Below, in pieces: positions 62,647-64,000 of a stretch of 64,000 nt of DNA. Numbering within the stretch: position 1 is the stretch's first letter; each line of letters opens with the position of its first letter. The notes beneath the pieces are model-generated. The model searched no databases. It was not told the DNA's origin and worked only from the letters and a program-made list of their open reading frames with translations. Both the position numbers and the translations under genes were made by a program. Location: the NCBI RefSeq assembly GCF_003955715.1, contig NZ_CP034463.1, forward strand, positions 2,852,001 through 2,916,000, given 5' to 3'. This DNA is from Streptomyces aquilus (GTDB lineage Bacteria > Actinomycetota > Actinomycetes > Streptomycetales > Streptomycetaceae).

Positions 62647-64000
62647 TTACGCGCTGGGACTGGCCGACGGGCTCGGTGACTCGGTCGGCTCGGCGGCCGC
62701 CGCCACCGTCAGTTCGACGGTCAGGGACGCGCCGCCCGCGGTGTTGATGCGGAGCAGGAACGTGCCGGTCGTGTCGTCGGCGTACAGCTTCGGCAGCTTC
62801 AGCAGGCCGTTCGCGTCCGTCTCCAGGCCCTTCAGGGTGCGTACGGTCTTGCCGTCCGCGTCCTTGAAGTAGGGGCCCTTGGTGTTCTCGGTGGGGTCGT
62901 CCGCCGAGGTGATCAGGGTGGCGGTGGCGGCGACGCCGTCCGCGACGGCGCCGTCGTACGTCGCCTTGACCTCGACCTGGTCGGCGAACTCGCCGCCCGG
63001 GGTGCAGGTCAGCGCGGTGTCACTGGTGCGGGCGAGGGTGTCGGCGACGCGCTCGGTGACGGTGGCCTTGTAGTCGAGGCCGGCGACCGCGCGGCCCACG
63101 ACGGCGACGCGGACGGTGAAGTCGCCCGTCTTCTCACCGGCCTTCAGCGCGGGCGCGACGGCGACGCCGGAGCCGTTGGTGACGATCGTGGCCACGCTCT
63201 CGCCGCCGGTGAAGGTGGTGTCGGTGTCACCCACGATCGTGAAGCGGATACGGACCTTGCCGACGGCCTTGCCGGCCGAGGTCTCGGCGCGGGTGCTGAT
63301 CCGCTTGCTGAACGTGTCCCCGGCCTGCGCGGTGAGCTTCGCGGTGCCCGCGTCCTCCAGGTGGTCCACCGTGTCGGTCGGGGTGGGGGTGGGCGTGGGC
63401 GTGGGGGTGCCGGGCGTGGACGGGTGGTCCGACGGCGGCGGGCTGCTCGGGGTGGTGGGCGTGCCGGGTGTGCTGGGCGTGCCGGGCGTCGACGGCGGGG
63501 TGGGCGACGGCGAGGGGCTCGGGGGGTCGTTGTCGTCGCTGCGGTGGCCGGGCAGGCTGCCGGTGCCGTCCGGGATCTCGTGGGTGCCCTTGCGGTAGTA
63601 CTCCAGCCACGACAGGACCGTGTGCAGGTAGTCCTGGGAGTTGTTGTAGCTGAGGATCGCGCGGTTCATGTCGGCCTGCACCGACAGGTCCCAGCTGTTG
63701 CGGCACAGGTAGTGGCCGGCGGCGAGGGCCGCGTCGTAGATGTTGTTGGGGTCCTTCTTGCCGTCGTCGTTGCCGTCGCGGCCGGCCCACTCCCAGGTGG
63801 AGGGGATGAACTGCATGGGACCGACGGCGGCGTCGTACGTGCTGTTGCCGTCGTAGACGCCGTGGTCGGTGTCCGGGATGAGCGCGAAACCGTTGCCGTC
63901 GAGCTGCGGGCCGAGGATCTTGCCGATCGTGGTGCCGTCGGCGTCGACGCGGCCGCCGCGGGCCTGGCCGGACTCGACCTTGCCGATGGCGGCGAGGAGC
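62647..64000 (-). CDS. Secreted lytic transglycosylase with Pro-rich linker (5' end missing)
   Basis: About 451 residues are visible and the frame continues beyond the window edge, where the signal peptide and the rest of the catalytic domain must lie. The catalytic part shows AIGKVESGQARGG, GPMQFIPSTWEWAGRDGND, NIYDAALAAGHYLC and AILSYNNSQDYLHTVL, typical of lytic murein transglycosylases (slt/MltB-like). Then comes a PSPTPPSTPGTPSTPG linker and a beta-rich Ig-like C-terminal domain (TLITSADDPTENTKG). It cleaves peptidoglycan glycan strands outside the cell. Confidence 0.87.
   Translation of the reverse strand, partial: LLAAIGKVESGQARGGRVDADGTTIGKILGPQLDGNGFALIPDTDHGVYDGNSTYDAAVGPMQFIPSTWEWAGRDGNDDGKKDPNNIYDAALAAGHYLCRNSWDLSVQADMNRAILSYNNSQDYLHTVLSWLEYYRKGTHEIPDGTGSLPGHRSDDNDPPSPSPSPTPPSTPGTPSTPGTPTTPSSPPPSDHPSTPGTPTPTPTPTPTDTVDHLEDAGTAKLTAQAGDTFSKRISTRAETSAGKAVGKVRIRFTIVGDTDTTFTGGESVATIVTNGSGVAVAPALKAGEKTGDFTVRVAVVGRAVAGLDYKATVTERVADTLARTSDTALTCTPGGEFADQVEVKATYDGAVADGVAATATLITSADDPTENTKGPYFKDADGKTVRTLKGLETDANGLLKLPKLYADDTTGTFLLRINTAGGASLTVELTVAAAAEPTESPSPSASPSA

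Overview
This window looks like a piece of a Streptomyces-type actinomycete chromosome. G+C is very high (codon third positions are almost always G or C), GTG starts are common, and several gene families are characteristic of the genus: a DUF397 protein with an XRE/DUF5753 regulator and an anti-sigma-like ATPase, an SPW_0924-type micropeptide, a DUF3068 protein, and an S4 protein with a long low-complexity N-terminus. No rRNA, tRNA, transposase, integrase, phage structural gene or CRISPR array was found.

Layout. (a) 1-4.8 kb: the 3' end of an endonuclease/exonuclease/phosphatase gene, a FUSC membrane protein and an ABC transporter (ATPase plus FtsX-like permease, translationally coupled). (b) 5.0-42.3 kb: a dense island of conflict/defence-type genes. 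It begins with a leftward operon (TIR-STAND NTPase, nucleotidyltransferase, putative PD-(D/E)XK nuclease), divergent from a small gene that is a paralogue of the TIR protein's own C-terminal domain. Next comes a rightward operon of a Hanks-type kinase, an SNF2-like helicase (DrmD-like) and a 1697-residue N6-adenine methylase (PglX/DrmMI-like). After that come a damaged XRE regulator with its DUF397 and ATPase partners; two paralogous copies of a two-gene cassette (small soluble protein plus coiled-coil/membrane protein) sharing a short motif; a decayed gene; an AAA ATPase with a DUF4276/TOPRIM-like partner; a 1245-residue SF1 helicase; a beta-family protein with a membrane protein; and a coupled pair made of a 2268-residue DEAD/DUF1998/nuclease fusion and a RelE-like/UvrD fusion. 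(c) 42.4-64 kb: mostly ordinary chromosomal genes. These include a frameshifted hypothetical, RidA, GNAT, a GH6 glycosidase, an NCS1 permease/racemase operon with a divergent GntR regulator and a perfect 20-bp operator-like palindrome, a family-5-like uracil-DNA glycosylase, an S4 protein, DoxX, methyltransferases, coaE, a PAC2 protein, rpsA with a clear sigma-70-type promoter, HrpB helicase, DUF3068, an SPW_0924-like micropeptide and the C-terminal part of a lytic transglycosylase.

The strongest candidates for an undescribed system are the TIR-STAND locus (internal ribosome-binding site exactly at the boundary of the duplicated C-terminal domain), the kinase-helicase-methylase operon, which mixes Pgl-like and DISARM-like parts, and the DUF1998-helicase-nuclease / RelE-UvrD pair. 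Functional statements rest on motifs read by eye; no database search was run.
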